Assembly (NCBI GenBank): GCA_947044365.1
Contig: OX345637.1
Location: 992,001-1,056,000 of the forward strand
From: Petrosia ficiformis
Taxonomy: Eukaryota > Porifera > Demospongiae > Haplosclerida > Petrosiidae
DNA: 64,000 nt
Direction of reading: 5' to 3'
Shown: positions 13,601-28,600 of the stretch, piece by piece
How positions within the stretch are numbered: position 1 is the first letter of the stretch
How the letters are laid out: each line of letters starts with the position of its first letter
The notes under the pieces: generated by a model
The model's database searches: none
The model's input: only the letters and a program-made list of their open reading frames with translations
What the model was told of the DNA's origin: nothing
Program-made: the position numbers and the translations under genes

Positions 13601-16600
13601 GCATAACATGAATATCATGCATGTGCATGTAACTAACAAAACTAATCTCATATTACAGAATGTCTATTTTTATGGCCCACAGGGCCATCAGTATAATTGG
13701 TTTCCATGGGGTTAATGTGTATTTTACATATATATACATGTAATACGCAAATATTTTTTAATGAGCTTCATCTGTGAAAAGCTTCTTAACGTGGAGAAAG
13801 AAATTGCTCATGTAAATTGTAGCAAAACGTATACAAGAACCATTCAAAAGACTAAAAAGAACAGAAATATAATAATTATAATAGGTTCAAACACGACAAG
13901 TCAACAATGATTGATGATTACATACACCAAAGGGCCACAACTATACATGACATTGAACTTCAATACACATGTATACTTGCGTTGCATATGTAATGCCAGT
14001 TCAGAAAGTTGCATAATTCAAATAATTAATGATGTAGCATGTAAAAGAGAACACAGTAGATATTTGTAATATTTATAAAGAAAGAGACAATGGCCAGGTA
14101 TGTAGAAATAGTCAGTCCATGTATGCATGTTTTATGCAGTTGAGTTTGAAATTATCAATATGATGGGTTTAACATGCGTTCCTACAATATAAACAAGAGA
14201 TAACAAGAAAACTAGTGGATTTTATTTGGTGATGCCAAACTCTACAAGATACCATAAATCCTATGTCACCAACTTTCCTCAGACTCCCATAATCATCCAC
14301 CAATGTTTATCCATAACCTACACATCAGAATACTACACTAAAATGTAAAATATGGATGGGTTCTAACTTCTAAATGAATTGCATGTTATATCACATCTTC
14401 TCGATTAACTACTGATGTGAGGCGCTGTAGTTGATTTGTGCATGTTGTTTAGTTAGCTGTTATCGGTTCTTACATAAGCATAATAGTGGGAGAAGTGACA
14501 TGTAAACTGTGATTTCATGTTTTAAAAGCTGTTAGGTATCTATTCAGTCATCCTACACTATTAATTTACTTAGTCATTGTGAATAACAACATTCCAACAA
14601 CAAAAGTTCTCTTAAAATGCTGATATGAAGTGCTATAGGCTGCTTTGTGCATATTCTGTCATTACATCTTATGTAAATTGAAAGGTTGCTGGAGATCATA
14701 TAGTTATTCTCCACTAATAGCCATAGTCTCACTGGCCAGCTTGTAATATATTGGTTCATTGCGACATGATGTTCATTGTCACAACTCATGTCTAAACTAA
14801 AGGATTTGTTCTACGTATGTTCGCTGATGATACAAAGAATCAAGCTTTATATAATACCAATAGTTCATAAAAATGACAGTAATTGTATATAGCTACAGTT
14901 AGCATAAGTTGCCTTTTTCATGAACAGTTTAGTGGTGTACATATCACTTGCAACAGCTAGCAATGACAATCATAAAATCAAAATATACATAATAACTACA
15001 TATATAAGGGATGAGTGATAACATGTATGTAAAATGCTAAACATATTACAGTTGTAGTTATTTCTATAAACATATAAATTATATAGGCCTATTGTGATAT
15101 GGAGACTGATGGTGGTGGATGGACTGTCTTTCAGAGGAGAATGGATGGTTCTGTTGACTTCTACCTCAACTGGGATGATTATGTCCATGGTTTTGGAAAT
15201 ATCTCTGAAGAGCATTGGTTAGGACTTGGTAAACTTCATCGTTTAGCTAACGGTAGAGTATCAACAGAATTACGAGTTTGTATGAAAGATAAAGATGGTG
15301 TCTATGGATATGCTAAATACTCTTCATTCTATATTGGTAGTTCTTCTACTGATTATACTCTTCATGTATCAGGATTTAGCGGCTCTTCTGGTGTTGGTGA
15401 CTCTCTAGACTACCATAATGGCCAAAAGTTTAGCACTAAAGACAATGACAATGACAACAGTGGTTACAATTGTGCAGTTCGATGGCTTGGTGCATGGTGG
15501 TATCACAACTGTCATTATTCTAATCTTAATGGTCACTATGGTAATGATGAAAATAGTAAAGGCATTAATTGGAAGACATAAAAAGATGATGAATATTCTC
15601 TACCTTTCACTGAAATGAAGGTTCGTACTGCATGAAGCCACATTGAGTGAACTACATGTGTGTACCTATCTATAATTATAAACAATGAGACAGTAATTAG
15701 TAAAATGTAGTTTCATGTAATTGTTGTAGATTTTTGCACATTCCTGTAATTGTTGTAAATTTTTGTTTTTTGAAAAATAATTATAACTTTGCAATACTTT
15801 GCAATGGACGACTGTGAATTTGATTTATTCCTCTACTAGTTAGTCAGTTTGTACTCATAAGTTACACACACAAACATAATACTAAATGATATTACTGATA
15901 GAACCTGTACCCATGTAGACAATGAGGATTAATAGCACAAAACAGTGTTTCATACTAATTTAGAAAGTAAATACATATACAATATTTTGAGAGTGCATAA
16001 ACAGCTGCCCAAACTTGCTCATTAGAAAGTGTGGGCACTTGTGACATAACGTAGTTACAGTAAACATTAGTCATGATTCATCTATTAGCACATGAAGATA
16101 TATAACATACTTGTAACAGCTAGTAATGAAAAAAAAAACAACAGTTATGCAATAGTTATTGTTGTGATTATAACATTTTATTTAATTCCTCCCAAATTGG
16201 CAATAATTTCTACTCTAGTTGTCATTCAAAAAAGAAAAGAGATAAGAGTAATAAAAACATTTTCAAAAAAATGAAACAAAAGGCACTGATATTGAAACTG
16301 AAAAAACATGCAAACTAGATTGGGATAGTACCTCAGCAACAAAATTATGCCAACCCCTTCCATACATTCTCACTAAAGAGCACAACACAAAGTAGATGTA
16401 CTTATGTTGGGTTGTTATATAGAAATGGTTACTATACTTTTGTTGCTGAGGTACTATCCCAATCTTGTTTGTGTGCTTTTTCAATTTTAATATCCTTACA
16501 TGTTCTTTCATTTTTTTGAAATTGTTTTTATAATTCTTATAATTATACATGTAGTCTTTATGATGATTTTACTTACTAAAAATTTTGGCAGTAGCTGCTG

Positions 16601-19600
16601 ATCTCCTTGTGATGTTTCCAGAGGGTCCTTACCACCAATTTGATGAACATGACCAATGAAATCACAAGCTGCAGCTAATAACTCAACATACTCCTGTAGT
16701 TATTAAAATATTATTATATTTATAAAATACACTGTGTACTTATGTATGACCAAATATTTTATTTATGATTAGTAGTGTTTAGATAATCATAATTAGTACT
16801 AGTATCACATTTTTTGATACACTTTGAAGGTTGAGCCCAATTGGCTCACCAATGGTTATTATGTGTGTCATTGGGAATATATCTTGAGCGAATTAATGCT
16901 GTTAATAATAAAATAATTATAATTAACTGCACCACTGGTGCTAAGAAAGAACTGTACACTGCCAAATAAGAATAATAATGTCTTTGTGCTATCAGCTTAT
17001 CAAAAACACTGATTAATATCCTTTACTGGGACAATTGAGTATGCATAATATGTAATTGTTGATTGCCACATGATTATCACAGGTGCTGGGAAAAAGTTTC
17101 AAAGGTTTGACATGTTTGTTTGGCATGCCTTTGAAGCTAAATTTCTCTATTCAAGGCATACTGCCATGCCCACTTTAATATTTGCACATGAGAACTTGAT
17201 AATCCAAATTTGCAGTTAATATTGTGGAAATGTTTCAGAAAATCAAGGGTGCATTGCTTGCCACTTCTCTACCATTTCTCAGTCCAGTGATGCTAAATCT
17301 AAGTAGAAACAACAACAGAAACAAGACTGTTTATAGAGGAGGCTGTCTATAGTCAATTGAGGTAAGATCAACATATAGAGGAGGCTGTCTATAGTATATC
17401 AAGGTAAGATCAACATTGATAAAACACCCCTGCGAAACTTCAAACATTCGCTCATTTTGCTGATGAAGCTTCAAATGTTTTTTTCCAACCTTCATCCCAG
17501 CCCTAATTATCACATGACTATCACATGCCTGCCATGATATCAACACATTACTCAGATCCTCTTCTGTAGTTCTCAAACAAGAAACTAGTTCTTGCCATCT
17601 CTGAGTGGTTCCTCGCACGACATTATCAATATAGCGAAAAGCTGGGCCATTTTCTGTTACTATATTGATAATCTCGTTACCAATTGTGACAATGTGTTTT
17701 AGCAGCTCATATTTCTCTCCCAGAGCTTCACGATATGTCTGAGGAAATGAAAACGTGGATGAGAGTATTGAAGATCAAATGGATGAGTGAATGTATAGAT
17801 GAATGAATAGACAGATACATGTAGATGAATAGATGAATGGATAAATGGATGACTGAATGGATAGAAGAATAGATGAATAAATGGATGGATAAGTGAATGG
17901 ATAGACGGATGACTAAATGAATAAATGATTAGCTGAGTGAATTATGAACAGATAGATATATGTAGATGAATGATTGAGTGGTAGATAAGCAACTGAATGG
18001 ATAGATGAATGGATAGACGAATGGATAGACAGATAGATGAACTGATAAATAGACTATAATAGTGAAGAAATGAGAGTACCCAAAATAATGCACAAGTAAC
18101 TTCCTTAATTACATATACATATACAATGCATGCATATGACACAAGCAATAGAGTAGCCCTCAATAAAAACGTTGCCATAGCATTATTGTAATACATGTAC
18201 AATGTTGACATTATAATTATTATAAACCCACCACTACTTTCTTCATGAATTGTTCAGATTCATCCAGTGTGTTTCCATACACTTCTCGTTCTTTAACTTC
18301 CAATTCTATTTTTTCCATCCATTCATTTAAGATTGTTGTTACTTTATCAAGATCAGCCCAATAGTCAATACCAATTTGTATGAAATCACTTTGCTGTTCA
18401 ATCTACATACAGTAATATATAAGTAAGTAAGACACACTGTACTGTACTGTACTGTACTGTACTGTATTGTACTGTACTATACTGTACTATACTGTACTGT
18501 ACTGTACTGTGCTGTACTGTACTGTACTGTACTGTACTGCACTGTACTGTACTGTACTGTGCTGTACTGTACTATACTGTACTGTACTGTACTGTACTGT
18601 ACTGTACTATACTGTACTGTACTTTACTGTACTGTACTGTACTGTACTGTACTATACTGTACTGTATTGTACTGTACTGCACTGTACTGCACTGTACTGT
18701 ACTGTGCTGTACTGTACTGTACTGTACTGTACTGTACTGTGCTGTACTGTACTGTACTATACTGTACTGTACTGTACTGTGCTGTACTGTACTATACTGT
18801 ACTGTACTGTACTGTGCTGTACTGTACTGTACTATACTGTACTGTACTTTACTGTACTGTGCTGTACTGTACTGTACTATACTGTACTGTATTGTACTGT
18901 ACTGCACTGTACTGTACTGTGCTGTACTGTACTGTGTTGTACTGTACTGTACTGTACTATATTGTACTGCACTGTACTGTACTTTACTGTACTATACTGT
19001 AGTGTACTGTACTCTACTGCGTTGTACTGCACTGTACTGTACTGTACTCTACTCTACTGTACTGTACTGTACTACACAGTACTGTATTATACTGTACTAT
19101 ATTGTACTGTACTGTACTGCACTCTAATATAATATACAAACCTTTTCACAAACAGCTTCAAAGGCCTCCTCCAATCTCACAACCACTCTACCTACTCTCT
19201 CCTCTTCCTCTGCTCGGCATTCGCATAACCTTTTGACAGCCTCTTTCACTGACAACACTAAATGCTCACCATGTGAGATTTGATCCACATCTTCAAAATA
19301 TGTCTACGAAAGATATTATTATAGGCGAGTGTGATGACATGCAGAAAACTGAAGTAGAATCGTGTTATATGGTTTTTATTACCTTTTAGTAATTATACAC
19401 ATTTCCAACATCATTAGCTATAAACTACTTCAATTTGATTGGTCAACCAGTTAAGTTAGTTAACATGTATACGAGTAGTGGCTTTGAAAATCATTTAGAA
19501 ATTGTTTATTACCACAATCTAAGCTGTTGTACTGTTTTATTTTATATTCTAGAAAAATACTTGCTGCCTCATTAAATATTCATATATATGTATATTGTAC

Positions 19601-22600
19601 CTTGAATTCAGACAAACACAGATTCATCTCTTCAGGAAGGAGTAAAGAAGACGGACTATTTTCTAGTTCTGCAACAGTCTCTTGTAACCATAGTAACAAC
19701 TCCTATGAAAGTTTATACACACAAATACGATATTCTATACATGTACATGTAGGTATAATGATGCATGATTATTCATGACTGTATAAAATGGAACTTCTTA
19801 TTAGGGCTGGGATGAAGGTTGAAATAAAAAACAACTTTCAAAGCTTCGTCAGCAAAAATGAACAAAGGTATGAATGTTTAAACGTGTTTTTATCAATGTT
19901 GCAGATTTAGCATCACTGGACTGAGAAATAAGACAAAAGCAGCCCACAATACAGTCTCAACTTTAATCGAACACGCCCACATTATCAATCACACATTTTA
20001 GACAGCACAAGCATGCATGCGCTAACATTAAAGTGGGTGAGGCAGCAAAGCTTCAAAGGCAGAAATTTAGTTCTGAATGTGTAGAAAACGAAACAAGGTT
20101 TGAACCTTTGAACCTTTTTTACAGCCCTAATTGTTATACAAAAGTCACCTGACCAATTCCCTTCACATACATTATAAGTGTGTATATTTTGACTCACGGA
20201 TTGTGTCCATTCAAACTTCAATTCACATATACGCTCTTGTATTTTCTCTTGCAACTGTTGCTATAGAAACGAGATGTTGTCTAAACGAAGCTTTAGTTCT
20301 CGGGCTTGCTCTGGAGATTGTATAAAGCTTTTTAAAATTTGTCCGTTAGCAATAACGGAGTCCTTCTTTTGAGAAAGATCGACCAGACCAGATTCTGATT
20401 GCTGGTAGATTAACAAAAACATATTATAAAAAAAATGAATGAATGGGAGAGGACAAAAGGATAAATGGAAGACTGGATGGATAGATAATAAATGGAAGTT
20501 AAATGGATGAGTGAATAGATGGATGTATGATACATTTGAAGGCTGTGTGGTTGAAGTAATGTTACTCCACTGTAGTGCAATACAACACATAATGCATGCA
20601 ATTTACTGTACTGTACTCAGAACATAAATTACTATGGTATATATTTGGATGTCCTCTGCTACACATTTGCTTGTAATGTTAATGACTTTGTTTTTAATGT
20701 ACAGTAAGGAACTAAGCATGTAAACTATGTACTGCAGGTAGTCTATTAATGCATGCACAATTACATGTACATGACTTTGTCTGTAATGTACTGTACTATA
20801 TTGTACTGAGCATGTAATGTACATGTACTGTGTACTGAGCATGTAATGTACATGTACTGTGTACTGAGCTTGTAATGTACATGTACTGTGTACTGAGCAT
20901 GTAATGCACATGTACTGTGTACTGAGCATGTAATGTACATGTACTGTGTACTGAGCATGTAATGTATATGTACTGCGTACTGAGCATGTACTGTACATGT
21001 ACTGTGTACTGAGCATGTAATGTACATGTACTGCATACTGAGCATGTACTGCAGATGTTTACTGTCCATTACTGTACATTTACAACTTTACATGTACATG
21101 TACATGACTTTGTCTATACTGTACTGCACTGTACTGTACTGTACTGTACTGTACTGCATTGCACAGGTGATACTTTAATGTACAATATTATACAAAATTT
21201 ACTATCACAATTTCACATTTATATGGACAAAGGAATATCAATGAAAAGATGATTAACAGTGCTAACCTCTAATTCTTGACACAGAACCTGAAAACTCATA
21301 GTCTCAATTCCATCTCCAACAAGGCCATCAGTTTCCTCTTGTCGAAACTCAAACACACCAATATTTTTAACCCATTCTAAATTACTTTCGTCACTTCTAG
21401 AACTACTATCCTCGCTACCAAACTTTGATCCTTCTCCCTCATGACTACCATGTTCTTCAAGTGGTGATGATGTATCATTCCCCTCTTCTTCTATCGCTTC
21501 CTCGTCACTTACAATGGTCCTGTCTAGAACATTCAGTTCATTCCCAACATCAACAGGTGAGAACTCGAGTCCCTGTTGGACAGGCACTACAAGACTTCCT
21601 CCATCTTTGTTCGGCTGGACTGAATGAGTGGGTGTTAAATCTAGATCTCCGAGTTTATCAGAATCTTCATTATTGGTGAAGTCAGTTTGTTCAACTTCAT
21701 CTAATAACTCTATAAATTTCGGACTTTTGATTGCTTCAGGACTAAATATATGTTTTTGAACTTTCTGGATGAATTCTGTGTCATTGGGATCAATATCGAT
21801 CATCTTTGCAAGTGCAATGTCCTGATTCTGCTCAGTACCCTTGTCATCTTGACTTGGACCATAATCAATATCTTGCATGACATCATCCTCTATGCTAAAA
21901 TTAGGAGGAGGCAGTCCAGGAGATTCCAGGGAAACATTACTCCCGTCTTTGTCAGAGAGATAGATAGATTAATGAATTGAATAAAGGTACAGTGTATATG
22001 AAATAGATGAAATCGTGTGATGAATTCAAGAATACATGTATGTACATGTATGTTTACTTATGGAAATACATGTACATATACATCTACGTACATGTATATG
22101 TACATCCATACGTATAAGTACATACATGTATAGATCCATACACGTACATGTACTTATACATGTACATGTACATCTACATGCCTATCCATATGTACAAGTA
22201 CATATGGATAGGCATGTAGAAATGATTAACAAACAAACACAACAAACAAACAACCAACCACAATGGCTTATAAAATTCATAAAACCCAAACATAAAGGGC
22301 TTAGAAAATATTAAAGCAGCCACTCTAGCTTAGAAAAATAACAATAATAATCAGCCACAATGGCTTAGAAAAGTAACAATCAACCACCAAGGCTTAGACA
22401 TGTACACGTACATACAACATGTACTTAACTATACATGTAGATACATGTACATACATGAAAATGCAACAATTATAACAACATGTATCGTATATACTATTAT
22501 GTTTAAAAATAATTAAATTAATAATTAAATTACCATCTAATGGCGGACTACTGGCCTCAAAGACTTCATCGTCATCCTCCTCTTCCTCATCCTCATCTTC

Positions 22601-25600
22601 AAGAGGAGGTGAATTGCTGTGCATCCTAAGTTCTGGATGTTCAGAATCTTCTTCAACTTCTTCCAAATCATCTCCGGTCTGACTACTCTAATATCATAAA
22701 TTATACATACATATATGAGACTTATTTTTTGCAAAGGGATGCTTCATGCAAAATAATTTTGATCAAATGCTAGCTCTTGATTGCTCGCCATTCCAACAAG
22801 GAGATTTGATGTCCATATTATGCTGTTTAGTCCCTTGCTCTAGTTGCCAAGTTGATTCTACCACCCTATTATTATGTTGCATAATCGCACTAGATAAGAA
22901 CCTAGGTATAATACCAATTAGCATTGGTTTTTAAACAGCAAAATGCATTATTGCAAGGCTGTGCTTTCTATCACCAATGGAGATATTTAAAATACATATA
23001 TTGTACATATATACTTGTACATTGTATATACAATGTACAATCAAACATAGCAATAAATTATAGTCTATTCACACTGAAGAGGCACAAGAAGTAGCTATCT
23101 TCATCAGTTGATACGAGTATTTCCAATGATGAATAATTCTTTAATTTCTATATAATATAGTATACTAGTCTTATTTCATCTATTATATTTTTAGCCTGCC
23201 CTCTAGTGCTTATAGATAAAGGTTTTGTATAATGTACAAATGTATAGCTCCAAAAATAAAACATTTGATAAAAGAATATTTGACAGTAATTGTGTATTAT
23301 TACATGTGTACATAATTACATGTACATTGCGTGGGCAAGTATCGTAAGGTATGTAATAAGTATGGCCATAAAACTCTATGGAGAATGTCAGAACAAATAT
23401 TTCGATGTACATGTAAGACTTTAATGATATTTTTAGACTCGAGAAAAGGTGAAGATTCCAATGGCGTTTGAATCACTTCATAGCATCAATTTATAGCAGA
23501 AGTTATAAACATGAGTATCTGTGCCTCTTCAGAGTGAATAAACTATAATATATAGTACATATTAGATTAGATGTATATTATATACATCTACAATTCCTTA
23601 CTTCTACAGTAGAGGGCACATGTCCTTTACTATCAATGATTCTCTCAGGTTCAGCCCACAAGAGGCGTTGCACATTAGCAATCCATGCTTCAATCTCCTC
23701 TAGTTCTCTCCAAATATTGTCTTCATCACTACAAAAAAAAAAAACGTGTTAGACCAGTTATGTCACAGATACATGTATTACTAAACAGACACACATGGAA
23801 TTGGTATATACATATGTATCTAAGAGACCTAATGATTGTAACATTGACAGAGAGGAACTATTTACAGTAGTAAATGTAATTATTTCTTTAGTTCTCCAAT
23901 CAGTTTATTTGAAAAACAAAACCAAATCTCAAAAGCTATTCAGCTGTCTTCATCAGTGGTACAATAGTAAACATATATGCAATTTAAACTACTTATATAT
24001 AGCAACATGTGAAATACTAGCTAACATATTAGATGTAAGTTCAGCTCAAAGGTTGTACGCTTGTTACATATATGTTTACTGTTGTATCACTGATGAAGAC
24101 AGCTGAATAGCTGTCGAAACGTTTGGTTTTGTGTTGTCAAATAAACTGATTGGAGAATTAAAAGAAATAATGACTATTATGAATACACCCAATCATTCAG
24201 GATTATAATTTTACTAGAAGTATTTAACCTTGCGATGCCAAAATGCCATGTCACTAACACCACACCAACCATTTGTGGTTGCAACTTCCAACATGTTTTC
24301 TCACGTTTTTACTTGTGTATGATGCAAAATCAAAGCTATGAGGCTAGCCAATTCAAAGTTACAAGTAGTCAGAATTAGAGATCGCTGAAAGCATGAGTGT
24401 TGCCTAACTGCCTGATTTTGAAACACTTCTTTACTGGAAGTGATGAAGCTTAAGTTTGATATACATGTATATAATGTGGCTTGCTTATAAGATCTTCTCC
24501 TTAAATAGCAATGTATAATCTGAACAATTAAGAAATAAACAAGTATGGAGATGCAAAGACTGGCTTAGGCTGCATTCATTAATGCACAACATTTCAAAAT
24601 TAATCTCAGTTAATGTGTACATGTAAGAATTGGTGGGAAAATGTCCCTTCCATTCTTAATACTAACTTTGTTGCAGAACTTTTCAATGCCTTCATTCGTT
24701 CTTCTAATTGACCAATCACATCATTGCATTCAAAAGCAAGAATCTGAGCTCTTTCAACACTCACAATTGCTGCATTATATGGAGACACTGAACCACCTAA
24801 TGTCAGAAAATACAGTGGTAATGATACCTCCATACACAAACACATAAATAAGTATGTTTGAAGTTACATGTGTACATGTATATGATATCTACTAGATCCA
24901 GTAAAAGGTACTTGGAGTCCTGGTTACCCCTGACAGTGAATGTATTGTCCAATACTGAAAACAATTCAATGTACTACACCTTTTTTTGTGAATAATTGGG
25001 GCCAGCCTGAGCGAGCCCTACACTAGGGAGTTGGTTGAGAATGTTTTAGTAAAACAAAATTGATTGCAATAAGAAATGCGTAATCAAAAACAGTTCAACA
25101 AACTTGTGCTAGTGTTCTACTAATCTCACAGTCTATTGCAAGCACTTGCAAACTAAAATGTAAGCATTGCAGTACTCGATTTCAAATGCTGAACTTTCAT
25201 AAGCTTGATTTCAATATTTCGGGCTTACTTAGAGGCTCTTCCATGTAGCCAAGTAAGCTTCTCTTAATATTAAAATTTGCAGAGCTAAAAGTGCCTGCTC
25301 AAGCACCTGCACATTGTGTTTAACCTGGTATCTGGATCTAACTATAGTCAGGTGTACTGGAATTTTGGATTTCTATTACAATTAACACATAACTTACTAT
25401 ACAAACACATAAATAATAGACTTGCATGCAGGATATGAAATTTCCCTAATGATAACAGTACAGAGTATAGTAATGATCTTGTTATAATGTATTTATAGTA
25501 CATGTACATGTACATAAACACACATTCTAAACTTATAAAAACTGAACTTTGATGGACTGGTCAATATCATAACATAATGAATAATACATGTATCTCTTAG

Positions 25601-28600
25601 CACAAGTACTTTACTGTATTATAAAGCACGTGCATAGTAAATGTACTCCAGCACAAGTGATATACTATACTATACTTTATAACACATAATACTAAAATTA
25701 ATAGTCTAATTAAGTAATAATAATAAGTATATTGTATAATAATTGAAATCATTTCTGGTTGATACATAAACACATCAATAGTAATTGTACTCCATGGCAT
25801 GTGTAAACTCACAAGTATAATAGATTACTTGTGTAGTAAAGATACAGGTGCTATACTATTAATACATGTATACATCACAAAAATTTAATGGAGAAACAAT
25901 CTCATTTATTCCACTTGTACAATCGTACATTCACGATTATAATAATTACTAATAATTATTAAATATTGGAGTTTAAAATACATCACTTGTATTAACTGCT
26001 TGCCTTCTTCTTCGTCCTCTTCTGAAGTTAAAATGGCAGTTACTGTTCCATTATTCAATGTATGATGTATTATCTTGACATACACTGGACTAATGGACTG
26101 TGTTACTTGTTCTAATAAACTGGTTTGAAAAACCAGTTTGTCACATGCATCCTGTGAAATGTTCAAAGTATAAAAACAAGTACAAGTACCGTAATAGTGA
26201 AATGTATTGATATATGAGGATAAGTAATATATAAAGCACCCTTCGAGTATAATATAAAAATTACAGCATGAGAAGTGTGTTCATACAGTAAAATCAAAAA
26301 GAATGCTATATGCTTGTGGGTGGGTACATTTCCTGTAGTATACAGCATTTGATTGCTGACACATTACGATAAATCAGTTAAAGCTCCCGTGCATTGACTG
26401 TAAAGAACTCAAATACATTATTGCACTGTACTATACTATATTGTACTATACTGTACTGTATTATACTATACTGTACTGTATTATACAGTAGTACAGTGTA
26501 GTGTAATAAAGTGTACAGTACTAACAATATACTGCACTGTATTGTATTGTACTGCACATACACTGCACACTACTAAATATGATTATAATATATAATTTAT
26601 TATATATTTTATATAATAATTGTACCTTTACTGATGTTAAGTGGTTTTTAACGACAAGGAAACTTTTATTATCTTCTAAATTACATGTTTTAAGAGTATC
26701 TCTACAAGTATCAATGAGGTCACGACTAGCCTCTAGTTGATGAGTTTGAAACTCAACAACTTTTCCAACACAGAAACAATATTTTTCATCTAGTGACTGT
26801 AAAAATGGAGTCCATCTTTGTTCTAAGAATGTGCTACAGTCAATCGAATCTGATTGGTCATATGTATCCAGAAGAGCAATTTGATTGGTTAAAGTGGATT
26901 CAACAATAACCTGAACAAATGAATATATATTAATTTATGAAAATGAAGTGTCTCTATATTCCACCATTTTATATAGCAAGCTAATGAAACATGATATCCA
27001 TAAACAAGATATACGGAGAAAAAAGTATCCCTATGATTGCTTTGTGGTGTCCAACATTCATTCATTAAGAATCGTGGCTGAGATTCTCATATCTGAAACA
27101 CAACAGCCTAGTATGATCATTATTTTGATTATCTACTCTTCTTACTTTTTAAAGGTTATTGTAAAATTTTAGGAATATATTTCCAATAAAACAGCTATTA
27201 TACATGTAGTTCCAGTTTCACATGTAAGCTAAAAGAGTGCAGCTTTCCTCCTGCTAGTCTGTATCTCAAGCATGCCATGTTATATGTACCATGCTTATTA
27301 ATTGACCAAGTTCCCAGAATGACACAGCTTCCTTAATTAAATGTATAATGCATATTCGTGTAAGCGACACAAACACATATATGCATATATACATTAAACC
27401 CCATGGAAAGCAATCAGAGGGATGGCCCTACAGGCCATAAAAATCACTAAGTTTATTAGATAACAGATTTCATTAGCTTTACAGATAAAACAGTTGAACA
27501 GGAAGGAGTTGAGGAGGAGGATGGACAGATAGTATCACCATGTACTGGATCACAGTGTGATTTACTACAACAGAAGCATACACCATGACAACCAGTAACA
27601 TAATACAATTTAACATGAATTTGTTTATATGCACAAAATGTGATTAGTATATTGTGTGTAGTGTCCCTAAGTTACTATGTAATTTTTACAACAAATTCCT
27701 ATCATTTCGTGTATCATTATAGTGGAGTATTTCCTTTGATAATTATATATTATAGTAAGAAATGATAATTATAAGTATGGATGATGAATGAATAAAGGAA
27801 GATGGATAAATGAATGAATGGATGGTAGATAAATGAATGAATGGATGGATAGATAGATGAATTAATGGATGGATAAATGAATGAATAAAGGTAGATGGAT
27901 AAATGAATGAATGGATAGATAGATGAATGAATGGATGAATAGATAAATGAATGAATGGATGGATAAATGAATGTATAAAGGTGGATGAATGAATGAATGA
28001 GTGAAAATATGATTGATTGAATGAATGGACTATTCTGGTATACTAATATTACCTGTAGTGTATTCTTCAGTTGAGTCATCAAATTGAAGTCAATATCTTC
28101 ATTAATAAAAAGATCTGACAAAGCTTTCTCTTCTGATACAAACCATTTCATCATATCCTAATAAAACAATACAATATTTAATAGTCTGTTACCATGTGGT
28201 TAATATGCATTGTGTTTAGAATATTAGAAGTTGTAGACTTCCTAGTTACGTGGCTTATTAGCAGATACTGTAATTACTGTAATTACTGTAATTACTGTAA
28301 TTACTGTAATAGTATCATACATACAATACATAGTAAATGATGCACAAGTTTTTATATCACATATAGAATGCTCATGGGGGCTATTATATCATGCCACCTC
28401 ATGCTAGGGATAATATTTCAGCAATAGATTGCTAGCACATTCTATAACTAAATAATTACAAGTATGTAATTCTATATGCAAGTATAGTTTTCAAGTTACA
28501 TTCCAATGTTGTCTTATACAATACATGTTTTAACCTCTACATTACTGACAAGAATCTTTTAATTAGTTCTTATAAGTGAGTGACAAAAGATAATGAAAGT

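Noticed and set aside
17331..17528. Extension of exon 17529-17738 through the hAT element (frame stays open to 17331)
   Set aside because: The extra codons are transposon sequence; phase and helix continuity to the next exon are met by ending at the CAG with a GC donor.
18467..19132. Open frame of 221 codons (and others on both strands) encoding a YCTVL-type repeat
   Set aside because: It is the ACTGT satellite. A 5 base unit without stops keeps frames open. There is no start context, no splice sites and no non-repetitive sequence.
20603..21069. Several minus-strand frames over 100 codons with a STQYMYITCSVH repeat
   Set aside because: They are produced by the 29 bp minisatellite; the different overlapping frames are equally open.
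22036..22314. Plus-strand frame of 92 codons rich in His, Val and Met
   Set aside because: It comes from the ACATGTAC palindrome cluster in an intron.
27750..28154. Minus-strand frame of 134 codons with Ile/Ser/His-rich tail
   Set aside because: Only the first 35 codons are the real exon 28053-28157; the rest is read-through into the GAATG microsatellite.
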